Positions 26,207 to 35,135 of a stretch of 64,000 nucleotides of DNA are shown here, piece after piece. The position numbers were made by a program, and so were the translations under genes. Source of the DNA: Nitrososphaerota archaeon. GTDB lineage: Archaea > Thermoproteota > Nitrososphaeria > Nitrososphaerales > UBA183. The notes below the pieces were generated by a model. It saw only the letters and a list, made by a program, of their open reading frames with translations. It did not search any database and was not told where the DNA came from. The DNA lies in assembly GCA_027386095.1 (NCBI GenBank), contig DAHXUN010000010.1, positions 51,463-115,462 of the forward strand, in the 5' to 3' direction. Position 1 is the stretch's first letter. Each line of letters opens with the position of its first letter.

Positions 26207-27334
26207 TCAGTCTTCGCGCCAGCGGAAGAACTTCACCGCCAGGGCGAACACCACGACGGAGATCGCGAGGAGGAGCGCCATATCGAAGTACGCAGCGCCG
26301 AAGTTGCCGTAGATCATCACGTCGTTCAGCCCTTCGATCATGTAGTAGAGGGGTAGGACGTGGGCAATTGCCTGGAGGTACTTGGGCATGGAGCTCACCG
26401 GGAAGAATGTCCCGGAGAGGAACATCATGGGAAACGTGACGAGGTTGCCCACGACCGACGCAGCTTCGGGGCTGTTGGAGACTGTCCCCACCAGCATCCC
26501 CAGGGAGACAAAGAAGAACGGGCCCAGCAGCAGGAATATTCCTATCCCCCAGTTGAGCGTTATGTGGGCGCCGAAGGCGTACACCCCCACCGCGGTCATC
26601 AGTATGAAGGAGACCACGGTGGTCCCGATGTACCAGATTATCTTAGACAGCAGCCACTCCGTCTTGGTGAGGGGCGTGAGGGACAGCAGCTTGAACACCT
26701 TGTCGCGCCGGTAGGTGGAGCTGATGTTGACCAAGGCGAACATAGGGCTGGTCAGGGCGGCGAAGCCGACGAGGCCGGGGATCAGGAAGTCGATGTACTT
26801 GTAGTTCGAAGCCACGGCCGTGCGCTGGGCTATCCCCACCTGGTGCACCCCTGTGGCACCGTGGACGTTGAACCCGTTGACCACCTCGGCGACTATCCCA
26901 GAGACGAGTGCGCTGGTCGTCGAAGAGGGGTTGCCGAACACCGTCACGTTCACCTTCTGCCCCGACTCGTAGGCGAGGCTGAAGTTGGTAGGGATGACTA
27001 CCCCATCGGAGGCCGACTTGGAAGAGAGGTACCGCGAGAAGTTAAGGTCCGTGGGGACGGGCCGCAGGCAGAGCCCGGCGCCGCTGCTGTTGCTGCAGTA
27101 GTTCGAAGTGCTGTTCAGGGCAGAGACGAAGGCCGACCCCACCGGCCCGGCGTCGTGGTTCTGCACGTAGACCGTGGCCTGGCTCGCCCCCCCGCCAGAG
27201 AAGATTGCGCCGAAGAGGAGGATGAGGATGATGGGGAAGATGAGGGTGAAGAAGAACCCCTCCCTGCTCCTGAGGCTCGACCTGCCGTATATCTTCAGGT
27301 CAGAAAGCATCCTACCGAGGCTGAACCTCATCAC
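26207..27334 (-). CDS. ABC-2 type transporter permease
   Basis: A 375-residue membrane protein: one N-terminal helix (F-F-F-T-L-I-F-P-I-I-L-I-L-L-F-G), a large extracellular loop of about 150 residues, then five helices including the G-T-F-F-P-V-S-S-M-P signature of ABC-2 exporters. Pairs with the ATPase encoded just upstream (overlap of four bases). Likely exports drugs or lipids; substrate unknown. Confidence 0.88.
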   Translation of the reverse strand: MMRFSLGRMLSDLKIYGRSSLRSREGFFFTLIFPIILILLFGAIFSGGGASQATVYVQNHDAGPVGSAFVSALNSTSNYCSNSSGAGLCLRPVPTDLNFSRYLSSKSASDGVVIPTNFSLAYESGQKVNVTVFGNPSSTTSALVSGIVAEVVNGFNVHGATGVHQVGIAQRTAVASNYKYIDFLIPGLVGFAALTSPMFALVNISSTYRRDKVFKLLSLTPLTKTEWLLSKIIWYIGTTVVSFILMTAVGVYAFGAHITLNWGIGIFLLLGPFFFVSLGMLVGTVSNSPEAASVVGNLVTFPMMFLSGTFFPVSSMPKYLQAIAHVLPLYYMIEGLNDVMIYGNFGAAYFDMALLLAISVVVFALAVKFFRWRED

Positions 27335-28251
27335 TCGGCCCCCTTCTCGATGGTCCCGCTCTCCCCGACTAGCTTCAGGAACACGTCCTCCAGACTGTCC
27401 CCCTTCACTGTGAGATCTCCCCAGTCGGCGCCCGACTCCTCTATGGCTCCCAGCGCAGCCATGGCGTCGGCCTTATCCCTGAGAAAGATGACCACTTCGT
27501 CCCCGTCCCCCTCCACCCGCAGCCTGGTGTTCTCCCTGAGGTACTTCAGGAGGTCCTCCCCCCCCTTCACGACCATCCGCCGCCCAGACCCGAACCTGGA
27601 CTCTATCTCTTCAGTCGTCCCCATGGCCACGATCCTTCCATGATTCATAATCGCCACCCTGTCAGCCAGCTCCTCGGCCTCATCGAGGTAGTGGGTGGTG
27701 AGCATCACCGTCCTCCCTTCTTCCTTCAGCTTCCTGATGACCTCCCAGACCGCCCTGCGCGCCTGGGGGTCGAGCCCGGTCGTCGGCTCGTCCAGGAACA
27801 CGACCTGGGGGTCGTTGACCAAAGAGAGGGCCATCCCGAGCTTCTGCTTCTGACCTCCTGAGAGGTTCTGGAACCAGACGTTGGATGCGTCGTCGAGGAT
27901 GACCCTTTTCAGGAGCTCATCGGGGTTGACCTTCTTGCCGAACAGCGCCCCATAGTATGATATGGCCTCCCTCGGAGTTGGGTAGTCCAGGAACTTGAAC
28001 CCCTGGGGGATTACCCCTATCTTCCGGTGCAGCTCATACCCTGACTTCCAGGGGTCCAGCCCGAGGACGTTGGCGGTCCCAGCGTCCTTGTTCCTCAGCC
28101 CCTCAAGAATCTCGATGGTGGTGGTCTTCCCCGCGCCGTTGGGCCCAAGCAGCGAAAACACCTCGCCCTCCTCGACCGTGAAGGTAGTCCCGCCCACGGC
28201 TTGAATGTCGCCATACTTCTTCTTGAGTCCGTTCACTTCTATGGCGGGCAT
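27331..28251 (-). CDS. ABC transporter ATP-binding protein (DrrA-like)
   Basis: A 306-residue ATPase: Walker A G-P-N-G-A-G-K-T-T, Q-loop region V-I-P-Q-G, signature N-L-S-G-G-Q-K-Q-K-L, Walker B V-V-F-L-D-E-P-T, and a C-terminal DUF4162-like regulatory region. ATG 28251 is 26-28 bases after a TTTATAC box (minus strand), indicating a leaderless operon head. Operon with the permease downstream. Confidence 0.93.
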   Translation of the reverse strand: MPAIEVNGLKKKYGDIQAVGGTTFTVEEGEVFSLLGPNGAGKTTTIEILEGLRNKDAGTANVLGLDPWKSGYELHRKIGVIPQGFKFLDYPTPREAISYYGALFGKKVNPDELLKRVILDDASNVWFQNLSGGQKQKLGMALSLVNDPQVVFLDEPTTGLDPQARRAVWEVIRKLKEEGRTVMLTTHYLDEAEELADRVAIMNHGRIVAMGTTEEIESRFGSGRRMVVKGGEDLLKYLRENTRLRVEGDGDEVVIFLRDKADAMAALGAIEESGADWGDLTVKGDSLEDVFLKLVGESGTIEKGAE

Positions 28252-28294
28252 CAGGATGCCGGCGCGGGGGCCGGGTATAAATGATGATGACGCT

Positions 28295-28516
28295 TCACGC
28301 GCCGGCCGGGCGCCCACCGCCCCAGCCGCCGCGGCGCCAGAACCGCCTCCCGAACATGAGCATGGCGATGCCGCCAAGCACGAGGACTATGCCCAGCATG
28401 ACGGCGACGAGCTGGAGGATTACGACTATGATGCTCACGACGAAGCTGGCTAGGAGTATGAGGATGGCCGCCCCCAGGAGTATCATCAGCGCCCCGGCGA
28501 CCTGGGACCTGTGCAT
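28295..28516 (-). CDS. Small two-helix membrane protein
   Basis: A 73-residue protein with two closely spaced hydrophobic helices (residues about 7-30 and 32-54) and a Gly/Arg/Trp-rich basic C-terminus. ATG at 28516 preceded by a TTATTTA box about 24 bases upstream. Unknown function. It is divergent from the arginase-like gene and lies just upstream of the ABC exporter operon on the same strand. Confidence 0.6.
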   Translation of the reverse strand: MHRSQVAGALMILLGAAILILLASFVVSIIVVILQLVAVMLGIVLVLGGIAMLMFGRRFWRRGGWGGGRPAGA

Positions 28517-28601
28517 AGGCCGGCGCCCTGGCGGCGTTATTTATCCTCTGAAGCTTCCCCTCCGACCGATTAATAACCAGGCTCCGCCCGAACCGTGCAG
28601 C

Positions 28602-29498
28602 TTGAACATCGGCATCATAGGCGCCCCCGTCGACCTGGGCCAGCAGAGGCGAGGCGTAGACATGGGGCCCAGCGCCATCAGGATTGCCAGGTTAGAAGAG
28701 CGCCTCGAAGCCCTGGGGCACAAGGTGAAGGACCACGGGAACATCCCCGCGGCCGACATGGCCACGGCTCCCATGGGGGACCGGAGGGTGCGGTACCTAG
28801 ACGACGTCGTGAGGCAGTGCGGCCTCCTCGCGGACAAGGTCTCCGCATGCGTGAAACAGAGGTCTTTCCCTCTGGTGCTCGGCGGAGACCAGAGCGTGTC
28901 CGTCGGGACGCTGGCAGGGCTCGCGCGTTACGGGACAGAGCGTGGGATAGTCTGGCTCGACGCGCACGGCGATTTCAACACCCCGAAGACGACCCCCACG
29001 GGGAACATCCACGGGATGGCGCTGGCCGCCATCCTGGGCTACGGGCATCCCAGGCTTGTGGGCCTCGGCGGAGCATCCCCCAAGGCGGTGGAGAAGAACA
29101 CTGTCCTCGTCGCCTGCCGTGACTTCGACCAAGAGGAGGCCAAAGCGATATCCCGCTCTAAGATGACTGTCTTCACCATGAAGGAGATCGACGAGCTCGG
29201 CATGAAGGGAGTAATGCGGGAGGCCATAAAGGTCGCCGGGACCGGCCTGGACCAGGTCCACCTCAGCTTCGACGTGGACTCGGTCGACCCCAGGGAGGCC
29301 CCGGGGACTGGGACGAGAGTGAGGGGTGGCCTCACCTACCGCGAAGCGCAGCTGGCCATGGAGATGCTCTACGAGTCCGGCCGGGTGACCTCCGCAGAGT
29401 TCGTCGAGGTGAATCCCATCCTGGACCTGACCAACCAGACCGCAGAACTCGCCGTCGAGCTCGCCCTCTCCCTGTTCGGGAAGAAGATAATCGGCTAG
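28602..29498 (+). CDS. Arginase/ureohydrolase-family protein
   Basis: A 298-residue ureohydrolase. G-A-P-V-D-L-G-Q-Q-R-R-G-V-D and G-P-S-A-I-R match arginases rather than agmatinases. Manganese ligands present: D120, H122 and D124 in L-D-A-H-G-D-F-N, and D224/D226 in F-D-V-D-S-V-D-P. The G-G-D-H-S motif reads G-G-D-Q-S, so the usual first-metal His is Gln97. This may alter metal content or substrate, so arginase activity is not certain. TTG 28602 is 29 bases after TTAATAA (28570-28576); a longer frame from 28281 is rejected. Confidence 0.83.
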   Translation: MNIGIIGAPVDLGQQRRGVDMGPSAIRIARLEERLEALGHKVKDHGNIPAADMATAPMGDRRVRYLDDVVRQCGLLADKVSACVKQRSFPLVLGGDQSVSVGTLAGLARYGTERGIVWLDAHGDFNTPKTTPTGNIHGMALAAILGYGHPRLVGLGGASPKAVEKNTVLVACRDFDQEEAKAISRSKMTVFTMKEIDELGMKGVMREAIKVAGTGLDQVHLSFDVDSVDPREAPGTGTRVRGGLTYREAQLAMEMLYESGRVTSAEFVEVNPILDLTNQTAELAVELALSLFGKKIIG

Positions 29499-29725
29499 CG
29501 CGACCCTGAAGCGTATGGGAGCCCTCCGGGCAGAGCGTCGGCGTCAACCGCGAGAACTGTCTGCCGCCGTTAAAAGCCCCCAGCACAGCGGACCGCGGGT
29601 GGAACGAGCTTGACGGCGTCGCCAGCTTTCCAGCGCGCGTCCGGACAGGGCGGGGCGCGGCCCGCTTTGGACGCTTCCTCCCCCCCTCCGTCGCCCCCCT
29701 CGCCTCCTCGGAGCCTGAACGCGTC

Positions 29726-31120
29726 GTGAACAAGAGCGACGACATCTCCTCATTCTTCTCCCCCAAAGGCGTCGCCATCGTCGGGGCGTCCCAGACCCCG
29801 GGGAAGATCGGCCACGAGATAGTCAGAAACATCAAGCTGTCGGGGTTCTCCGGGGGCGTCTTCCCCGTCAACCCGAACGCCGAGAACGTTCTGGACCTGA
29901 AATGCTACGGCAGGCTCTCAGACATCCGGGCCGAGGTCGACCTCGCTGTGATCGCCGTGCCCGCGGGGCTGGTGGAAGGGGTCGTCCGAGACTGCATCGA
30001 GAAGGGGGTCAAGGCCGCAATAATCATCACCTCCGGATTCTCCGAGGTAGGTAACAAGGAGCTCGAAGAGAGGGTCGTCTCCATCGCCCGTCGGCGCCTC
30101 AGGATAATCGGCCCGAACACCTTCGGCGTCTTCTACGCGGCGAGCAGGCTGAACGCCACCTTCGGCCCCGGAAAGGTGCTTTGGGGAAAGACTGCCTTCA
30201 TCACGCAGTCCGGCGCCCTCGGACTCGCCCTCATGGACTGGACCACCGAAGAGAAGTACGGGGTCTCCTCGATCGTGAGCATAGGCAACAAGGCTGACGT
30301 CGATGACGCCGACCTGGTCGAGTACTTCTCCCGGGACCCCTCCACCAGCTCCATCCTGATCTACATGGAGGGCCTCAGGGACGGCCGGAAGTTCTTCGAG
30401 GCGTCCCGGCGAGCAGTCAGAGAGAAGCCCATCGTGGTCATCAAGGCGGGCAGGTCTGCCCGCGGGGCCCGGGCAGCGTCTTCACACACCGGGTCCATAG
30501 CGGGCCAGGACACGATCTTCACGGCCGCCTTCGAGCAGGCAGGGATCATGCGGGCTGAAGGGATGACCCAGGCCTTCGATTGGATACAGGCGCTGAACGA
30601 GAACCCCGTCCCGAAGGGAGAGAACGTCGTCATCGTGACGAACGGAGGGGGGCTCGGGGTGCTCGCGACAGACAAGTGCGAAGGGCTCGGCCTGAAGCTG
30701 GCCGAGCTCCCCAATGACCTGAAGGATGAGATCAAGGCGATAACGCCGAGCTTCGGGTCAGTGAAGAATCCCATAGACCTGACGGCGAACGCCGATGACG
30801 TCCTCTACGGCAAGGTCCTGGACATCGTCCTCAGGCGAAGGGACGTCGACTGCGTAATCGCCCTCTTCTGCCAGACGGCCAACATAGACCCCATTCTCGT
30901 AGCCCAGGCGATGCTGGACGCCAGGGACAGGGACATCTTGGAGAAGCCGATCACCGCCGCCTTCGTCGGTGGACACCTCTCGCAGGTCGCCTATTCGAGG
31001 ATGCTCGAGAAGAGGTTCGCGGTCTATCCAAGCGCCGAGCGGGCGGTGGACGCCATGTACGCACTCATGGCCCGCCACAGGCAACTGGAGAAGTTCAAAG
31101 GCGGAGGCGAGCTGCGATGA
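29726..31120 (+). CDS. ADP-forming acyl-CoA synthetase, alpha subunit
   Basis: A 464-residue protein with the CoA-binding Rossmann start (G-V-A-I-V-G-A-S-Q-T-P-G-K-I-G), ligase domains and the phospho-His in A-S-S-H-T-G-S (H254). With the beta subunit it converts acyl-CoA, ADP and phosphate to acid, ATP and CoA, giving substrate-level ATP in archaea. GTG start at 29726. Overlaps the beta-subunit gene by four bases. Alpha and beta are separate, as in many archaea. Confidence 0.9.
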   Translation: MNKSDDISSFFSPKGVAIVGASQTPGKIGHEIVRNIKLSGFSGGVFPVNPNAENVLDLKCYGRLSDIRAEVDLAVIAVPAGLVEGVVRDCIEKGVKAAIIITSGFSEVGNKELEERVVSIARRRLRIIGPNTFGVFYAASRLNATFGPGKVLWGKTAFITQSGALGLALMDWTTEEKYGVSSIVSIGNKADVDDADLVEYFSRDPSTSSILIYMEGLRDGRKFFEASRRAVREKPIVVIKAGRSARGARAASSHTGSIAGQDTIFTAAFEQAGIMRAEGMTQAFDWIQALNENPVPKGENVVIVTNGGGLGVLATDKCEGLGLKLAELPNDLKDEIKAITPSFGSVKNPIDLTANADDVLYGKVLDIVLRRRDVDCVIALFCQTANIDPILVAQAMLDARDRDILEKPITAAFVGGHLSQVAYSRMLEKRFAVYPSAERAVDAMYALMARHRQLEKFKGGGELR

Positions 31121-31848
31121 CCCGGCGTGACGCCCACAAAACGGTGTCGAGGGTTGTCGCTGCCGCGGCGAGGTCCGGCCGGCGGGGGCTCTTGGAGTCC
31201 GAGGCCGACAGGGTGGCCGCGGCATATGGGATCCGGGTCGCCGAGTCGGCGCTGGCTCGGTCCGGAAAGGAGGCCGTCCTCAGGGCAAAGGCTCTCGGGT
31301 TCCCGGTCGTCTTGAAGGTGGTCTCCAAGGACATCCTCCACAAGTCCGACGTGGGGGGAGTGAAGGCGGGGGTCAGCTCCGCGGCAGGAGTCAGGGCGGC
31401 TTACGCCGAAATCCTGGGCAACGTGAAGCGGGCGGAGCCCGAGGCCGTCGTGGAAGGGATTCTGGTGCAGCGCATGGCGCCCAGGGGCCACGAGTTCGTG
31501 GCGGGCGCTACGCGCGACCCCCAATTCGGTCCCGCCGTGATGTTCGGCCTGGGGGGCGTCTACGTGGAGCTGTTCAGGGACGTGTCCTTCCGCCTCGCCC
31601 CCCTCACGAAGGGGGAGGCCCTGGACATGATGGGTGGGACCAAGGCGTCCAGGCTCCTGGCCGGGTTCAGGGGGTCGCCCCCACTGGATGTCGGTGCGGC
31701 AGCCGAGACGCTGGTCGCGGTTGGGAGGCTCATCACGGACGTCCCTGAGATCGACTCCATCGACATCAACCCGCTCTTCGTCTATCCGAGGGGGACGCTG
31801 GCGGTGGACGTCAGGATAGTGCTGAGGAAGGATGCAAAATCGACGTGA
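31117..31848 (+). CDS. ADP-forming acyl-CoA synthetase, beta subunit
   Basis: A 243-residue ATP-grasp protein: F-P-V-V-L-K-V-V-S and H-K-S-D-V-G-G-V (second phospho-His region), E-F-V-A-G-A-T-R-D-P-Q-F-G-P, and D-I-N-P-L at the end. It transfers the phosphate to ADP. ATG start overlaps the alpha subunit stop, so both are made in fixed ratio. Confidence 0.92.
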   Translation: MTRRDAHKTVSRVVAAAARSGRRGLLESEADRVAAAYGIRVAESALARSGKEAVLRAKALGFPVVLKVVSKDILHKSDVGGVKAGVSSAAGVRAAYAEILGNVKRAEPEAVVEGILVQRMAPRGHEFVAGATRDPQFGPAVMFGLGGVYVELFRDVSFRLAPLTKGEALDMMGGTKASRLLAGFRGSPPLDVGAAAETLVAVGRLITDVPEIDSIDINPLFVYPRGTLAVDVRIVLRKDAKST

Positions 31849-32219
31849 ATCTCCGGCCCCCTGCAACCCATTCCGCCCGGGTCTCCTTCGCATGGCCTGG
31901 CCTCAGGGTGGACCGGGGGGCCCCCGGCCGATGACCAGTTTGGTGGCGCAGGCCAGGACAGGCTCCCCCTTTTTGGTTGCACCCTACTGAGCTACTGGTC
32001 GAGCTCCGCTCTCACCTTCTTGTCCGTCTCGTCGTCGGCCGTCCGCATCTTCGGGAGGTCGTCACCCGTCCCCGCGGTCATGGCACATCTCTTCTCTAAA
32101 GCTCCGGCGGAAGCGGGCTCCGATTAGCATCCAGGAGTGAGGCCCGATTCTCGGGGGCCGGGAACACGGAAAAGGACTCAGGGCATTTTATAACGAACCC
32201 CCGAAGGGGCCTGCGAAAG
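31849..32219. other. Intergenic stretch with promoter of the following MFS gene
   Basis: No strong gene. A T-run at about 31970-31974 may end the acyl-CoA synthetase operon. A TATA-like TTTTATAA (32187-32194) centred 30 bases before ATG 32220 drives the MFS gene, with a small CCCC-CGAA-GGGG hairpin at 32198-32209 at the expected transcript start. Confidence 0.5.
31992..32081 (-). CDS. Possible 29-residue acidic peptide
   Basis: ATG at 32081, TAG at 31992; a charged peptide (M-T-A-G-T-G-D-D-L-P-K..., ending R-A-E-L-D-Q) with a purine-rich GAGAAGAG stretch before the start. Codon use resembles neighbouring genes, but the length is too short to be sure. Confidence 0.3.
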   Translation of the reverse strand: MTAGTGDDLPKMRTADDETDKKVRAELDQ

Positions 32220-33680
32220 ATGCAGCCTCAGTCGACCGACGCCGCTCAACCTGGGATCCCCAATGGGACAACGTCCCATCAGCTCAGGGCGTTACTCGCG
32301 ATGGTGGGCGTGTCGCTGCTGCTGAACTATGTAGAGACGATGATTATCCCTGGAATACTAACAATCCAGACGTTCTTCTCGACCACCGAGGGGACTGTGG
32401 CTTGGATCACTTCCGCCTTCCTGATCGTGGGTTCGGCCGTCTCACCACTGTTCGGGAAGTGGGGTGACAGCTACGGCAAGAAGAGGATGTTCCTGATCGC
32501 CCTGGTCTTCTACACCGCCGGCGTCGGGATGGCTGGCTTTTCCCCCACGATCTACTTCCTCATAGCTGCCAGGGCTATCCAGGGGATTGGGTTCGCCATA
32601 GTCCCGCTCGCGCTCGCCATTATCGCGGAGACATTCCCGAACGAAAGGATTGCGACCGCCCAGGGGGTGGTAAGCGCGACCTTCGCCATCGGGGCTGCCG
32701 CAGGGCTCATAGGGGGCTCTTACATCATCCAGGACTTCGGCTGGCAGTGGGCCTTCCACTCGGCCTTCATCCTCAGCCTGGTACTCTTCGCCGTCGTCGC
32801 CCGGTTCCTTCCGCGGGGGCATCCCGGGACCGGCCGCAAGGTGGGCTACGAGACGGTGGTCCTTCTCATGGCGGGGGTCTCCCTGGTCCTCCTTTACCTG
32901 ACCGAGGGGCCCTATGACGGGTGGTACTCGCCCTACGGCCTGGGAGCGCTTGGGGCGGGGCTCGCCCTGACCGTCGGGTTCTTCGTCGCCGAGAGCAGGA
33001 AGTCCAACCCACTGATACAGCTCAACCTCCTCCGCATACGGAACGTCCTGGTGGCCAACGGCATCGGCATAATCTCTGGGATCGGGCTCTTCATGCTTTT
33101 CTTCGCTGTCACCTTCTACGCCGAAGACCCGGCCCCCCTCGGCCTCGGGCTCGACCCTATCTCGGCCGGGCTGACCATCGGGCCGGCGGCAGTCCTCATG
33201 CTGATAGCGGGACCGCTTGTGGGGAGGGTCGTCACCAAAGCCGGGCCCAAGCCCGCCCTGGTGGTCGGAGGGGCGATAGCCATAGCCGGCTTCACGCTGT
33301 TCGTCTACAACAGGGCGACCACCACCGACGTCGTCATAGCCGTGGCGATCTCTATGGTCGGGGCGGTGGCGGTCATAATCCCAATTGTCAACATGATCAG
33401 CGTCTCACTCCCCAGGGAGACAGTGGCCACTGGGTTGGGCCTCAACACGATGCTCAGGAACATAGGGGGCGCCATAGGGCCGGTGGTCGCCACGACCATC
33501 ATGAGCACCTATACCACGACCATCCGGGTCCCCCACGACGGGGTCCTGATTCCCTTGTCTTTCCCGAACGCTACCGCTTTCGACTACGTGTTCTACCTCG
33601 GCATAGCGGCCATGTTCCTGGCGATAATCTTCTCCTTGGCCTCCAAGAACTACGTCTTCAGGAAGCAGCCAGAGAAATAG
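32220..33680 (+). CDS. MFS multidrug transporter (DHA2-like)
   Basis: A 486-residue membrane protein with about 14 hydrophobic helices; motif A is G-K-W-G-D-S-Y-G-K-K-R and R-A-I-Q-G-I-G-F lies in helix 4. A proton-driven exporter paralogous to the one at 21436-22947. ATG 32220 is 30 bases from its TATA box. It stands alone on its strand. Confidence 0.88.
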   Translation: MQPQSTDAAQPGIPNGTTSHQLRALLAMVGVSLLLNYVETMIIPGILTIQTFFSTTEGTVAWITSAFLIVGSAVSPLFGKWGDSYGKKRMFLIALVFYTAGVGMAGFSPTIYFLIAARAIQGIGFAIVPLALAIIAETFPNERIATAQGVVSATFAIGAAAGLIGGSYIIQDFGWQWAFHSAFILSLVLFAVVARFLPRGHPGTGRKVGYETVVLLMAGVSLVLLYLTEGPYDGWYSPYGLGALGAGLALTVGFFVAESRKSNPLIQLNLLRIRNVLVANGIGIISGIGLFMLFFAVTFYAEDPAPLGLGLDPISAGLTIGPAAVLMLIAGPLVGRVVTKAGPKPALVVGGAIAIAGFTLFVYNRATTTDVVIAVAISMVGAVAVIIPIVNMISVSLPRETVATGLGLNTMLRNIGGAIGPVVATTIMSTYTTTIRVPHDGVLIPLSFPNATAFDYVFYLGIAAMFLAIIFSLASKNYVFRKQPEK

Positions 33681-33725
33681 ACCAGGGCGGGCGCTCCCCC
33701 GCCGAAGGTCCCTGGCCCCGCAGCC

Positions 33726-34109
33726 TCAGTGTGTGACGCGCTCCGGGACTATCCTGATGATGGTCCTGGGGTCGTCAAGGCTGTGGTCAGGGTACTCCCT
33801 CCCGTTGTATTTCACAGACAGCCTGTCGATATGATCCTCGGCTCCCTCCCGCGTTATCTCTACGGCTCTGCCGCGGATCAGCACTTTCTTGTACGGGTTG
33901 GCCATGTCGAAAACCGCGAGGGCGACCCGCGGGTCCCTCTTGAGGTTCCTTGTGCGCTGCCTAGACTCGGTGGCGTTCAGCACCACTGTGTCCCCGTCCC
34001 GCTCGACCCAAACCGGCGCCACCTGGGGGGATCCGTCGGGCATGATCGTCGCCACGCATGCGAAGTTCTTCCCGTCCAAAAGCTCCCTCGCCTGGTTTGA
34101 AAGTTGCAT
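33726..34109 (-). CDS. PPOX-class F420-dependent split-barrel protein
   Basis: A 127-residue protein: L-D-G-K-N-F-A-C-V-A-T-I-M-P-D-G-S-P-Q-V-A-P-V-W strand pair, R-T-R-N-L-K-R-D-P-R-V-A-L, matching the PPOX class F420-dependent group. Likely reduces small molecules with F420H2 or binds FMN. ATG at 34109. Better match to the F420 group than the paralog at 12245. Confidence 0.85.
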   Translation of the reverse strand: MQLSNQARELLDGKNFACVATIMPDGSPQVAPVWVERDGDTVVLNATESRQRTRNLKRDPRVALAVFDMANPYKKVLIRGRAVEITREGAEDHIDRLSVKYNGREYPDHSLDDPRTIIRIVPERVTH

Positions 34110-34210
34110 GGTGGTGGATCAGGGGGCCCGCATGATTAATGTTGCGCAGGTGCGGCCGCCACCACAGCGGCCTGGGTGAACGACGTGACCTCGGGCCTCC
34201 TCCTGTGCCC

Positions 34211-34340
34211 TCAGGCGAGTTTTGTGACGACCTCGCGGCCCTCCTTCATGAATGGGTACGCCTCGTCGAGTTCCTGACGTGCCCCGCTCCTGGGGGCCCT
34301 GGGCCAGGAAGACCTTGACCCCGATGGCGGAGAGGTCCAC
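34211..34340 (-). pseudogene. Frameshifted gene fragment
   Basis: On the minus strand the frame V-D-L-S-A-I-G-V-K-V-F-L-A-Q-G-P is followed, after a single-base shift, by E-L-D-E-A-Y-P-F-M-K-E-G-R-E-V-V-T-K-L-A and a TGA at 34211. Each half has coding-like composition and a sensible fold (strand then helices), which suggests one short protein or C-terminal remnant broken by a frameshift. Parent family not identified. Confidence 0.4.
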
Positions 34341-34351
34341 GACCGCCCTAG

Positions 34352-34720
34352 TCAGGTCCCGAGCCCGTACTTCTTCGCGCTCTCCGCCTGGAGCTCCCTC
34401 ACTTCCCTGATCCTTTCAGCGAGCTTCCTCTCGAACAGGAGGTTCCTCACCCCGGCGTAGCACCAAAGCAGCGAGATGGCGAGGCTCAGGATGCCAAGCC
34501 CCACCAGGCCCGGGTTCACCAGGTCCACCGTCTGGCTTGTAATCCCCAGTCCGTAGGGGAGGACCACCAGCTGGACGAAGTAGCTGACTGCAAAATAGGC
34601 GCCGACTATGGTGGCGACGAGGGATAGGAGCCTGATCTTCTTCCCGCCCCGCTCCATGTGCTGTATGAATTCCTCCTGGAGTTCGATTATCGAGACGCCG
34701 GCGTCCTTTTCTTCGGGCAT
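34352..34720 (-). CDS. Two-helix membrane protein with cytoplasmic coiled ends
   Basis: A 122-residue protein. Two hydrophobic helices (about residues 29-52 and 69-92) are flanked by charged helical ends. ATG 34720 is chosen because TTATAA (34745-34750) is centred 27 bases before it; the longer frame from GTG 34741 would begin within the promoter. An ACAACTTGT site lies just upstream of that TATA box and matches the sites in front of the neighbouring winged-helix gene, so the two are probably co-regulated. Function unknown. Confidence 0.65.
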   Translation of the reverse strand: MPEEKDAGVSIIELQEEFIQHMERGGKKIRLLSLVATIVGAYFAVSYFVQLVVLPYGLGITSQTVDLVNPGLVGLGILSLAISLLWCYAGVRNLLFERKLAERIREVRELQAESAKKYGLGT

Positions 34721-34759
34721 GGCCCGCTTCATGTCCTCCACCGCTTATAACCCATGCTC

Positions 34760-34768
34760 ACAACTTGT
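34760..34768. promoter_or_regulatory. Fourth ACAASTTGT site
   Basis: ACAACTTGT, the same palindromic 9-mer as the array at 35062-35096, positioned about 10 bases upstream of the TATA box of the membrane protein gene and overlapping the stop codon of the winged-helix gene. Confidence 0.55.
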
Positions 34769-35031
34769 CACTCCAGGGCGGGGAAGAGCATCCTAAGGCC
34801 CGAGTCGAGATGGTTAAGCGCGTCCATCCCGACCAGGGTGATGGAGTACATCTCGTGCCCATCCGCCGGTTCCACCCTCACCAACCCCCTGGCTGCAAGG
34901 GTTCCAAGGTATTCTTCGAGCCTGCCGAACGGGACGTTGGCGACCCGGGCCAGCTTGGACGGGATCTGGGGGCCCGACGCAAGCGCCCTGAGGAGGACCC
35001 AGAGGATCACCGTCGTGTCCCTGTTCTTCAA
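34768..35031 (-). CDS. Winged-helix regulator (small)
   Basis: An 87-residue single-domain winged helix: V-I-L-W-V-L-L-R-A-L helix 1, I-P-S-K-L-A-R-V-A-N-V-P helix 2-turn, L-E-E-Y-L-G-T-L-A-A-R-G-L-V-R-V recognition helix and wing, and M-Y-S-I-T-L-V-G-M-D-A-L. ATG 35031 lies about 26 bases from a TTCTTATC box. The ACAAGTTGT array sits immediately beyond that box and a fourth site lies at the end of its gene, so autoregulation and control of both neighbours are likely. Confidence 0.75.
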   Translation of the reverse strand: MKNRDTTVILWVLLRALASGPQIPSKLARVANVPFGRLEEYLGTLAARGLVRVEPADGHEMYSITLVGMDALNHLDSGLRMLFPALE

Positions 35032-35061
35032 CCGCCTTCAGCGCGGAGGGGGACGATAAGA

Positions 35062-35096
35062 ACAAGTTGTCAGTACAAGTTGTTCTAACAAGTTGT
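35062..35096. repeat. Triple ACAAGTTGT operator array, 13-bp period
   Basis: Three exact copies of the palindromic 9-mer ACAAGTTGT at 35062-35070, 35075-35083 and 35088-35096, each separated by four unrelated bases. The 13-bp spacing is exact. The array lies between the divergent TATA boxes of the winged-helix gene (35054-35061) and the recombinase operon (about 35107-35112). Confidence 0.8.
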
Positions 35097-35135
35097 GCGT
35101 CAGCGCCTTAAGCAAACCCCGGGCGCATCCATCCG

